A DNA stretch of 64,000 bases from Parus major (lineage: Eukaryota > Chordata > Aves > Passeriformes > Paridae). Location of the stretch: contig NC_031769.1 of NCBI RefSeq assembly GCF_001522545.3, forward strand, positions 133,560,616 to 133,624,615. Direction: 5' to 3'. A program made the translations under genes and the position numbers. The stretch's first letter is position 1. Every line of letters starts with the position of its first letter. Below the pieces are notes generated by a model. It saw only the letters and a program-made list of their open reading frames with translations, was not told the DNA's origin and searched no databases. This document shows, one piece after another, positions 37,111 to 46,565 of the stretch.

Positions 37111-40100
37111 TAATGAAGAGATCTTTAAAGTGCTGTCCTTATTGCATGAAATCAGAATACATAGAAACTGAAAACAGTCACACACTTCCTACTGTTCTGC
37201 CTTTCAGTGACTATATTTTTGTTCCCAGCCTGGATATATTGTTATCACATATACATTCATCTCATGAACAGCTAATCCTTGAGAAAAGCAATACCAAGAT
37301 GTCAGGATAGCTACTTGATATTATTTACATTCAAGCACAGTTACTCTGGCTAGTTTGTCAGAGGCTGCTTCATGTTAAGAGTTCAACCAAATTTATTTTA
37401 AGCTATAAAGAGACGAGACAATCCCATGTAGATGGATACACTGCAGTTAGAGAATAGTGATTAAAGAACTTTATTTACATTTCTAGCTGATCAACATCTT
37501 TTAGATCCTTCTAATGGAAAGAATTGATTTTTTTCCTCTGCAAAAGGGACTTAATCAATTTTGCTTCTGGAAATGTTTTATTCAACAATAGCTAAATTTC
37601 CCTGCATACACATCTGTCAAAACAGAAACAGTCATTGGAAAAGAAAAGCTTTTTTTGCTGATATAAAGATATATTTTATTCTTTCAACAGAAGTGTATTG
37701 ATTTTTTTATGCCTTAAAAAAAACCAAATGTGCAAAAGCGTATGCAAATACCTCCAAATATTAGCAAATTTAGTTTGGGTTGACTTTTCAAGATTTTAAA
37801 AAAGATTATTTTGTACTTTAAACTAAATGTAAACATCATCTGTCAGAAAAAAAAAATGTAGTCTTTTTCAGATTAATTTATTGTAGTGGTTCTGTACTAA
37901 TTTAGCTTTTTCTGCAGTGCTGGACTGGGACTTAAGCCTTGGTTCTCCAGCTCTCCAGGAGGTATCTGTGCACAGAAGACTTTTTGAGAACATTATGCTT
38001 TGTGCTACTCAGCATCTCATTTCTCAGCGCAGATGGAAGAACTTTCAGTGGTCTGTGGGTTATACACTGGGTGCAGGTGAACAAAAACCACACTTGTTAG
38101 GTTGTAATGCCCTTGTTCAAAACAATGGCCAAATGCCCATGAGGTGCAGCTCAGTTAATGGCAATTGATCAGTATCTTTTACCATATGTAACAGTGGGCC
38201 AATCTACACATAAATAAGCATAGAACTCTTTACAGGTTTTTAATACAGCAAGTCTGAAGAAATGTTTTAACAATGAATTTTTATTGAAAATCTAATTAAA
38301 ATATGCATTATTCATCTCAGTTTCTACCATGGGCACTGCATTTACATTTACACAAACAAATATTAAGTTGGTTCATTTCAAATAAGAGGTTCTTGTCTTG
38401 TTTGGTTTCATGCAGATTTATAATATCCAGAATTTAATTTAAACTGAAAAGAAAGTCAGAGAAATCTCACCTCCTTGCAGTCTATAGGACTCTTGACCTT
38501 GCCAGGACTCATAAACACAGGGAAAAAAAGCCCCTGCGAACACAGTACATGACACTGAATCCTTCAAAATTTAAAATAGTAAGATTAAGAAGAAATCTGT
38601 AAATTGAGTAAAAATGAATTTGTGTGTGTTTGCTTTCAGTTAGAAAGACTCCCAGTTCTTTAAGCTGATGGATGTCATATCTATAAATACATCTACTCTC
38701 TTAACCTCTTCCTAACCATGAGTTGCACACCATAGTCTGCATGTGGCATCAGTGCAGTCACTGCAGCCAATTTGTCCACTTGTGGGACACCTCTATTACT
38801 CCTGTAGCAGTAACAGCCTGAATTGTGAATTGGGCCCCTGTTGTACTCTGTTCTCTGGTAATAGGTAATATGAGTAGACAGTCCCTGCTCCAGCCTGGAT
38901 CCACACCCACCACAGCGCTCCCACCCACATGGTGATTCACACAAGAGTGGCAGGGAAAGGTCTGATTCTGTCATACTGGAATGAAAAGTGACCTTACAGG
39001 GAATAACCTGTGTGGCATACCTTCAAATTGCGTTTGGGAGGGAGTACAGGTTGTCAAAAGTGTTTACGGTGCTTAACTGACACACACTGGAGATCTGAGA
39101 GAAACAAAAACCAAACCAAACCAAACCAAGCCAGTTGAGAACTGTGGCTCCCTGGAGGTTCTGCTTAGCTGCTGGTGCCAGTCACTGCTGGCACTGCACC
39201 AGCACCCTCCCATTGCTGCCCACTCTGACACAGCTCTTCGGGGAGGAGAGGTGAAGCTGACACTGAGGTGGCCATGCCTAGCCCATAGACCTCCAGGAAC
39301 ATAGCTCCTGCATCTCCCTGCATCGCCCATCACCTCCCGTGCTTTCTGGGAGCTGTGTGCCCACCCACCATGCCCATGGCTGCTGCTGGGCCCAGCGCTC
39401 CTGCCCTGGCCACAGCCAAGCCGGGCTGAGGGGAGGATGTGATACTGAAGTGGTCATGCATGAGGTGATGGTGAGCAGGGGCTCAACACCCACCATCTGA
39501 CACAGCACCTCCTCAGCTGCCTGCTCACACAGCCATTGCTGCTCCCACACACTTTTTCTCTTTTTTGCTCTGGTTGCATGGAGTTGAAACTGTATTGCTT
39601 GACACTTCTGTCTGGGAAGGGCCAGCAGCAGGGACACGATGGAGGGGTGAGCTGGGGATGAGCTTGGTGTGCCAGCACAGCTCAATCCAGCACCGCCTCT
39701 GCCAGGTGGCCCTGCTGCCTACATGGGCTCCATGCTGCTGAACACTGAGGACTGCACCCATGGCACGGAGAGAAGAGCCAGCCACTGGAATCAGCAAAGA
39801 GCAAAGAGGACAATGACAGTGCTCAGCTTCATAGACTTTTATTTTCAACTCTGTACAGAACGCGGCTGCGATTGTAATAAGGCATCAAACGCACTATTGA
39901 ACAGCTCATGATGTACTGTGATGTTTCACTCCGTTGTGGGTCAGAGTTTTACAAGATTAAACCAGTTGCTTTCTTAGTCAGTAAACTCTAGAGTCACTGC
40001 AAACAGATTTTTAAAAGAATTACAAAGATTAAAAAATTGTAAACACATAAAAACCCAGCAACAACCCAGCGTAGCTCCCTAGGAGAGTCTTGGGCATTTC

Positions 40101-42638
40101 TGCCTGGCTGGCTTCAGGCTGTCAGGAGCAGGCGAGGCTGGTGGCACACACGCTGGGCACCCGCAGCGTGGGGGCTGCGACCGTGCAGTGACAGCCTCTG
40201 TTCTGATGAGATCCCCAGCAGATGCCATGCAGCTCCCAATGTCCAGCCTCAGCCACAGCGTCTGACTGAGAAAAAGGAACTGAGAACATGGGTCAGCAGG
40301 GAGCTGTTGGAGCAGCAGGGAGCTGGACACTGGCAGCTGTCGCCTCGCTGCAGGGAAGCCTCCCTTCCCACAGTTCAGGGAAGCATGGACACCTGCAGTG
40401 GGAAGGGAGAGACCAGGGCTGGGCCCAGCTGGCAAATGTGTCATGAGGTAGAAACTGGGGAAGTGTCATATTTGGCAACTGGGACTGGTCAGAAATTGAC
40501 TGACTAAGGGTAAAAATCCTGTTCTGTTTCCAGGGTTCTCGGAAATCCACACTCAGAATTGAGATATGTTTAGAGGGCACCTAAAACCCACTCAGTATAT
40601 GCCAAAATTTAGTTCCCACAAAAAAGGAGAAAGCTCTCCGATGAATCAAGTGACAACTTTAGCCCAGGCAATGAAAAAAACACCACCAACTCTTCTCCCA
40701 TTTGTACCTTTAAAGCATTTAAATTTCAAGCAGGGGAAGTCAAATTGCGAAGGGGCATGAGAGAGCAATAAACATCTCTTGGCCTCGCTCCCTTTGGTAC
40801 CACCTTACGTGAGGTGAATGGTGTGAAGGCCTGTCCACTGGCCAGTGGACTCAGACATTCATTTCCACCATCAGCCACCAGACAGCAAGTGCTTTGGTTT
40901 CTGTCTTTGTTTGGTTTCACAGCATGAGAACCTGAGAGTCCAGAGGTTTTATATTGTGCCACCAACTCACATCATGCTGCAATTTCTAAAGGTGATCAGA
41001 GAAATGTCCTGAGCATTTTTATCTCCTAAATTCCTGTGCTCTCAAGGCCTTCCTTCACCTCTTTCACACCACACACACCAAAATAAAGAAACTCTGTTAG
41101 TCCTGTTGTTTGAATTTTATTACTCCTCACTCTTCTGCAGTGTACATTTAGTTTATTAGGCTGACTAATGTTTCCTTAAAATGCTTAGGGAAAATTTGAG
41201 GGTTCATTAAAATATTGCAGGTTCATGATCTGTGACAGGCATTTTACAAAGTGTCAGAAAACTTCTGGCTTGACAATAACATACTGACAGTCAGGGAAGC
41301 GTTCCTTTTTCTAGTGCTAATAATCAGCATTAAGGCATGTCATGGTTCCTACAAGAAATCTGTGATCCATACAGCTTAAGCTGTCATCTTTCTGCAGTAA
41401 TGGAATGTACTCCAATTTCATGCATATGTATAATTAAAAAATAAAAATAATAGCTCTCAAAACCACCAGCCTCAGAGCTTCTGTCATGTAGGTGAGAACA
41501 CAGGGCTCAGGCAGGTGAAAGGGTTTCCATCCCCTGAGTTATCTGTGCCCCCCCCCACACCATCTTGCTGACCCAAGCTCAGAAACATTTGCCCTCTTGG
41601 TCGGCATGGCTTTCCCTGAACCTGTGGAGGCCATGGCCAGCCTCTTCCCATCCTCAAGGCAGGATGAGAGGAAGGGCTGCTCCCACCTCCCCCACCTCGA
41701 GCAAAGCTCTGCAGGCAGTGTCCCCATACTCCAGCAGCTGGCCAAGGCCAGCAAAAGAGGGACCTTCCTGCTCTGCATCCAGATTCTCAGGCTAGCTCTT
41801 TCCTCATTTGTCCTGATCACAACAGGCCGAGGCAGCTTCCAGATCTAAGAACACATTTCATGTATTTATCCTAGAGATTCAATCAGGAGTCCCTGATGAC
41901 ACAGCCAGAAGGATGTAAGCTCCTCAAAGACAACTGTGGAGATGCTGGTCACTGCTGAGTTACTGCCTGTGAACACGCTGTGTATCATAACTTAAACTGG
42001 GAGAATCATTTACTGGGCAGCAGCACCCTCTAATAACGCAGCTCACTTAATTCTGCAGAACACTGACCTAAAGCTGTGGTTGGAGCAGAGAACACGTGAA
42101 GCAGCATCTGTTCTGCGAGGCCAGTGTTAAAGCCCGGGTACCACACTACAGAATTTACTGACTGAAGGTGTGAATCTGGAGCTGGGCAGCTCCTTGGGCC
42201 CTTGGTCACAGGCGCCCGTGCCAGCACCTGCAGCCAGCAAGCACAAGAGACTGAACTAGTTGACTCAGACTTGGGTGCTGCTCTTGTCTCCTGACAAAAA
42301 TAGCCAGAGAATGGGAATGAAGAACCAAGTGACAAAATATCATTCAGTCTCTCTGTGAGGAACCCACGTTTCCACCATCCACTTGTTATTCTGAACTTTG
42401 TACTGCCAAATATTATTGGTTAAAGGGAGTATAAACGAAATGTCCTCACCCCTTCCCAAGAGAACTCTTCTCTTGTGTGTCACAGTGGGAAAAAAAGTTT
42501 ATTTTTAAATATTAAATTTTAAAAATAATATTTTAGACTTAACTCACAACTGAGAAGGCTGTCACAGTGAAGCACATTTCCAAGACTGCAGAAACTGTGC
42601 AGACAGAGCACTTCACCCATGTTTGGCTTTGCCAGGGA
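37111..42638. other. Gene-free intergenic sequence with a GC-richer central part
   Basis: The part at about 38930-40460 is more GC-rich than its surroundings and includes a (CCAAA)n run at 39111-39129. A minus-strand AATAAA at the edge of a CpG-bearing stretch lies near 39840 (see findings). The ORFs in it match nothing I recognise. Confidence 0.5.
39111..39129. repeat. (CCAAA)n simple repeat
   Basis: Nearly four CCAAA pentamers in tandem. Confidence 0.85.
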
Positions 42639-42700
42639 CACATACGTATATAACATACATATACATATTAACAAGACATATATATATATATATATGTATG

Positions 42701-42735
<35 letters not shown>
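42639..42735. repeat. Compound TA/TG microsatellite
   Basis: Mostly alternating TA with interspersed GTATG and TACA units, including two long pure TA stretches. It probably varies in length between individuals and may be slightly misassembled. Confidence 0.95.
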
Positions 42736-44085
42736 TAACCATTGCTCAGTAAGAACTGACAGTGGTACACTGAACAATTTTTGTCAGTTTTCCCAGCACT
42801 GCAAGAACACATCAATATTCCCCAGAAATTGGCTGGTAATAAACCAAATAGCATCAGTGGTACAGGTTTTTGGCTACAGTGCCACAGAACTGAGATTAAT
42901 AGTAACATGTACCCTTGATCATTCCCTATGTTAAGTGAGTCTCATGTCAGCCAGTAAACTGCCTGGTACTTAACCTCTGTATTTCCTGATGATTTATTCT
43001 TTACAAATAAATTGGGTTTTATTGAACGAGTTTAGAGAGCTCCTTCCTGACCTTTCCTTGCTGGTTATGAGAAGGTTGACAGACTACTGAAATAAAACTG
43101 AAGTTTCCAAAAGGACTAATAAGATGCAGACAGCCCCAGTATAAGCAAAGCCCTGCAGCTGAGCTTGAATTTCTTCTGGAGTGTGTAATGAAGGACAAGT
43201 GTCCAGTCTCAGCATCCCCATGCTTTTTCAGTCTTTAGGTCTTTTGAGACTCCAAACAAGAGGTCTGTTAATTCTTGTTATGGCAGTTTTCATACAAAGA
43301 CATCTGTCCACCAGGAACTAAACTTCTTTTATATGGGTCACTATAGCTATCAGAAGTTAATGACTATCAATCATTGCTAATCTGAACTGAAATGGAGCCA
43401 CTGACCTCAAGCTGAAAGAGTCTTTTGTCTCCTACCAGTACCATGAGCCATATGGTTTCCTGCCCTTCGCCTCTTATTTTATATTTTAAATAATTATCAC
43501 TAATTGTACAATTGTTTAAAAATATGGGAGGTTTGTGGCCAGTCATGACCAAGTGGTGTTCTTTCTTCCCATAGCTCTCACTTAATTGAAGAGAAGGGAT
43601 CTGCTTAAAATTAAAGAATAAAAAAGTATCTCTTAATGAAATATTAGCCCTACTGTTTGATTATTGGTCCTGCTTCTTAACATTCTGTCAAGTGGCCTGT
43701 TAATAATTCTGCAGGCTTCAAAAATAAACAGCTTCCAAAGTGTCAAGGTCATTCTTGTTCTATATGGGAGTAATAAGAAAATTATATAGGCAAGACACCA
43801 GCGGAATGTTTTATATTAGGATAAACGAGTATCTGAGGAACCTACTTATCACAAATCTCTTTTTATTCAGTGGTTTTCATTATTTTATATCATTTGCATT
43901 TCATCTGGCACAGTTCCCCTTTACAACAAGTACTCATATATTGAAAACATTTGATTATAGAGCTTAAGATAACACCATTCTTGTCAGACAAATAAACTGC
44001 ATCACCAGCTATCTTTAGCTGCATCTGCTTTCTTTAATGAAACATATTTTCCTGTAGAAATGCTGTCTTAAAAATCATGACCACA
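42736..44085. other. Intergenic sequence or TMEM74 3' UTR
   Basis: AT-rich sequence directly downstream of the TMEM74 stop codon. The part nearest the gene is presumably 3' UTR, perhaps ending near 43840. No other gene is visible. Confidence 0.5.
43862..43867 (-). terminator. Nearest candidate poly(A) signal for TMEM74
   Basis: AATAAA on the minus strand is the first canonical signal downstream of the TMEM74 stop codon and would give a 3' UTR of roughly 240 bases. Further AATAAA hexamers occur farther downstream, so the real 3' UTR may be longer. Confidence 0.3.
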
Positions 44086-45027
44086 CTAATTATCTATGGC
44101 AAGCACATCTTCCTCAACTAACGACAGCTCGAGCATATTATCATTTGCACCAGACTTCATTCTAAAATTGAAAGATCCATACAGCTTTGCAGACTCCTTG
44201 GAGGATGCAAACCTGCTCCTCCGGTACAGCTCCCCTTTCCACATGGACATCATCAGCAGGCTGGAGAGCACCACGCCCCCCAGGGTTAAGAGACACAGCC
44301 CAGCGATAACACAGCGGTCCAAGTGAGCACCGATCCTTGCGCTCTCATTCTCCAGCCTCTCCATCTCCCGGGCAGCCACCGTGTTGGGATCCACAGTCAC
44401 ATCTCTGGGTACCACGTAGGAAATTATCACCAGCAAAATGCCACTAACCAGGAACAAAATGGCACTAATGAATCCATAGTCAACGGATTTCCCAGCTGCT
44501 GCCTCTGAGGCAGCATCGTCCTCCTCGGAGACCAAGGAAGGTGAATCGTGCACCCATTCAGGTGGCAGCTCCCTGCAGGAATGCTGCTGCAGAGGGGCAT
44601 CCTGGCCACCTGTAGGAGTGGGGGGACTTCTTGCATGCTCCAGATTTACATTTTCATCCACACAGGTGAAAGACGTCTCAAGTTCCTGGGCACAGCAGCA
44701 GGCTTTCTTCTTCCCTCCATCCTCTTCCCTGGGCAAGCGCTCGGCTGGGTGGCAGGGCTGGGAGGTGCTGGAGGGTGCAGGGTGCTCCTGGGGTGAGGTG
44801 CCCAGGGAGGGGGGCTGGGGTGCCAGGGGGGGCTCAGCCACAGGGCCCCTCTGCAAGGGCTTGCAGTGCTGTTCACAGTGCAGGGCTGCCACGGCAGCGG
44901 CTGCTCTGGGGTCCAGCTCACCCCCCTCACACTGCTGCTGCTCGTAAGGATGGGAGGGCAGGCTCCAGCCAGTAGCGGTGCCCAGGGGCACCTGTCTGCT
45001 CTCCTCGGCCAGGTAGAGAAGCTCCAT
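44086..45027 (-). CDS. TMEM74: Transmembrane protein 74 (autophagy-linked two-pass membrane protein)
   Basis: The 313-residue product is recognisable as TMEM74, close to the mammalian length of about 305. The family is reported on lysosomal and autophagosomal membranes, where it promotes autophagy. What is visible: a variable N-terminal half rich in Ala, Pro, Ser and His (about 40-100); a conserved Cys-rich block CCCAQELETSF (about 110-120) followed by VDENVNLE; an acidic stretch SEEDDAASEA (about 167-176); a first hydrophobic segment at about 185-206 beginning DYGFISAILFLV; the conserved VDPNTVAAREMERLE loop; a second hydrophobic segment at about 239-262; and a conserved tail with RFASSKESAKLYGSFNFRM, ending in an acidic ELSLVEED motif. 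The coding region is a single exon ending in TAG. I chose the start beginning MELLYLAEES because it matches the family N-terminus. In-frame ATGs at 45036 and 45051 would add 3 or 8 residues, and all three lack a purine at -3. An in-frame TAG at 45151-45153 limits any extension. Identification is very secure; the exact start is less so. Confidence 0.96.
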   Translation of the reverse strand: MELLYLAEESRQVPLGTATGWSLPSHPYEQQQCEGGELDPRAAAAVAALHCEQHCKPLQRGPVAEPPLAPQPPSLGTSPQEHPAPSSTSQPCHPAERLPREEDGGKKKACCCAQELETSFTCVDENVNLEHARSPPTPTGGQDAPLQQHSCRELPPEWVHDSPSLVSEEDDAASEAAAGKSVDYGFISAILFLVSGILLVIISYVVPRDVTVDPNTVAAREMERLENESARIGAHLDRCVIAGLCLLTLGGVVLSSLLMMSMWKGELYRRSRFASSKESAKLYGSFNFRMKSGANDNMLELSLVEEDVLAIDN

Positions 45028-45242
45028 GCAAGCCATCGACCTCGTCCCCATGAGCCTCACCTCCTGGGCTACGGCATCCTCCAGCAAATGCTGCTCCTGA
45101 CCTGCAGAAGCGGCTTCACAGTACTGGTGCTGCTGTATCCCAGAAATCTTCTACTTTTTCACCAACGCTTTGTTAGGGACATGGCTTGTGTCAGCTGTTA
45201 AATGATTAAACAAATCCTCTCTGACATTCATTTCTTTTCAGT
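45028..45242 (-). other. TMEM74: Probable 5' UTR part of the TMEM74 coding exon, with upstream ORF
   Basis: On the minus strand a pyrimidine-rich run followed by TTTGCAG ends at 45243, an acceptable splice acceptor that would begin the exon at 45242. That leaves about 215 bases of 5' UTR. The leader contains a 26-codon upstream ORF (ATG at 45231-45229, TAG at 45153-45151) in the same frame as the main coding sequence. A weaker acceptor (CTTCTGCAG, exon start about 45101) also exists and would exclude the upstream ORF. The structure is inferred from sequence signals only. Confidence 0.4.
45151..45231 (-). CDS. Upstream ORF of 26 codons in the TMEM74 leader
   Basis: The ORF begins at an ATG (AAGAAATGAATG context, purine at -3) and ends at TAG about 124 bases before the chosen TMEM74 start. 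It shares the main frame, so readthrough would give an N-terminally extended protein. If the leader exon starts at 45242, this ORF would be the first encountered in that exon and could reduce or regulate translation of TMEM74. Its existence in mature mRNA depends on the unproven acceptor at 45243. Confidence 0.3.
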   Translation of the reverse strand: MNVREDLFNHLTADTSHVPNKALVKK

Positions 45243-45845
45243 CTGCAAATGAAATAGCAGAGGGGGGAAAAAACAACAACAACAAAACCGAACCCGACAA
45301 CCTCACAATGATACATTAATAAACCAAAGGGAAGATAACGCAAATGTAATACATCAGCCCTCCTCTGAACTGTTTGAGGGGAGACGGCAAACACGATTGC
45401 TTTAACCACACATTTAAAACTGCAATCTTCTTGCAGATCCAAAATCTATTAGGGAATCTAATCAACCTTTGACACCACTATCCAATTAAGGCAGTAAGTA
45501 TACACAGAGCACGGGATAACCAAAAAAACTGTGTAAAATGTCAGAGAAAAGATATGTCTGTTCTTTTAGAAGCATGTAACTCCCATCCCCCCCTTCCAAA
45601 TAAAGAATTTTACACTCAGATTCACAGACTAATTAGAAAGAAACACGCAAATCCCATGTAGCTCAATAATCCAGGATCTGTATTCTCCGGTGGAAATCTG
45701 ATAATCCTATGGGAAAAGCAGTGCTTTCCTATGTAAGATCTACCATCCATCTAAGAGCTTTTGGAATGAAATTATGCCTCAAAGACCGATGACTCAAAGA
45801 CGGATATTACCTCTCATCTGCAATTATTTCGTTATTACCCCTTTC
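45243..45845 (-). other. Probable TMEM74 first-intron sequence
   Basis: This is AT-rich sequence between the candidate acceptor and the CpG island, with no coding signal. It is inferred to be intronic because minus-strand GGTGAG donor candidates occur inside the island: one read as GGCGGGCAG|GTGAGAG near 46204 and one as GCGGTAG|GTGAGCG near 46283. The donor actually used cannot be decided from sequence alone. Confidence 0.35.
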
Positions 45846-46236
45846 GCCTGGGCCCCTTCCCCCTCGAGGCCGCCCGGTGTCACGGGGCGAAGCCTGCAGC
45901 CCGACAAATGTGTTGCATGCGTAGGAAACACATGTGCGTCTACAGCACATACGTGATCGCTCCCAGCCGCTGCTCACTCACGCTCTTCCCGGGACCTCAG
46001 CGAGAAGCGGCCGCGCTGGGAAAAGCGATTCCCGCCGGCGCCGGGAGTGGCTGGACGCACCCGCCAGGAGTGACCCGAGCGATGCCGAGGTGAGCGGCGC
46101 GCAGACACGCACAGGCACACACGCATCCCCGGCAGGCAGGAGCACGCCGCCTCCTCCTGCCGCTGCTGCTCCTCCCGCTGCTCCTCCTCCTGCCCGCGGG
46201 GCTCTCACCTGCCCGCCACGGCGCCGGCCCCGCCCG

Positions 46237-46278
46237 CACACACGGACACACGGACACACGGACACGGACACACGGACG
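46237..46278. repeat. Minisatellite of CACACGGA-like units in the CpG island
   Basis: About five tandem copies of an imperfect 8-base CACACGGA unit (one shortened to 6 bases) lie inside the promoter island. Such short GC-rich arrays are often length-polymorphic. Confidence 0.85.
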
Positions 46279-46350
46279 CGCTCACCTACCGCCCGCCCGC
46301 CTCCGCCACCGGCCGCGCCCCCGGCCGCGCTGCTCGCAGCCACTCCGGAC

Positions 46351-46397
46351 AGCCCAGCCCGGCCCGGCCCGGCCCGGCCCAGCCCAGCCCAGCCGGG
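46351..46397. repeat. Pentamer repeat (GGCCC/AGCCC) in the CpG island
   Basis: There are about nine consecutive 5-base units, starting and ending as AGCCC and homogeneous GGCCC in the middle. The array sits about 35-80 bases from the ACTACA motif. Confidence 0.85.
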
Positions 46398-46430
46398 CAG
46401 TGCCGGGGCGGGCGGGCTCCGCTCGGCACG

Positions 46431-46444
46431 CCGGGAGCTGTAGT
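46431..46444 (-). promoter_or_regulatory. ZNF143/THAP11-type ACTACA..TCCC promoter motif
   Basis: The minus strand reads ACTACAGCTCCCGG. This matches the ACTAYRnnnCCCR motif bound by ZNF143 and THAP11/HCFC1, which occurs close to transcription start sites of many vertebrate CpG-island genes, often bidirectional ones (established knowledge). It lies in the densest part of the island and is oriented toward TMEM74. Confidence 0.6.
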
Positions 46445-46565
46445 CCGCGGGCGGCGGCGGCTGCGCTGCTGCGGCAGCGCCCGGAGCCGCGCCCGCCCCG
46501 CCGGCCCCGGGGAGCGCTGCCAGGACTCCGGACAGCCCCGCCGGGCACCGCGGCCTGACACGGCT

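Larger units (their letters stand above)
45846..46565. promoter_or_regulatory. CpG island, presumed TMEM74 promoter and noncoding first exon
   Basis: Base composition changes sharply from AT-rich flanks to dense CpG and GC sequence. This is the only full CpG island in the window and lies about 1 kb upstream of the TMEM74 coding exon, so it is the natural promoter. It contains GC-box-like runs, a minisatellite, a GGCCC/AGCCC pentamer run and an ACTACAGCTCCCGG motif on the minus strand. Long ORFs on both strands here are a by-product of low stop-codon frequency in GC-rich sequence. A plus-strand GCCGAG|GTGAGC donor-like site near 46087 leaves open a divergent transcript. Confidence 0.8.

Noticed and set aside
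42623..42934. 103-codon plus-strand ORF
   Set aside because: Its first third is translation of the TA microsatellite (Tyr/Ile repeats).
44096..44975. Several ORFs antisense or out of frame over TMEM74
   Set aside because: They are shadows of the real TMEM74 frame, which alone shows family conservation.
45934..46443. 169-codon plus-strand ORF (and overlapping minus-strand ORFs) in the CpG island
   Set aside because: Low-complexity Ala/Pro/Arg translations from GC-rich repeats; stops are rare in such sequence, so the frames are open on both strands by composition.
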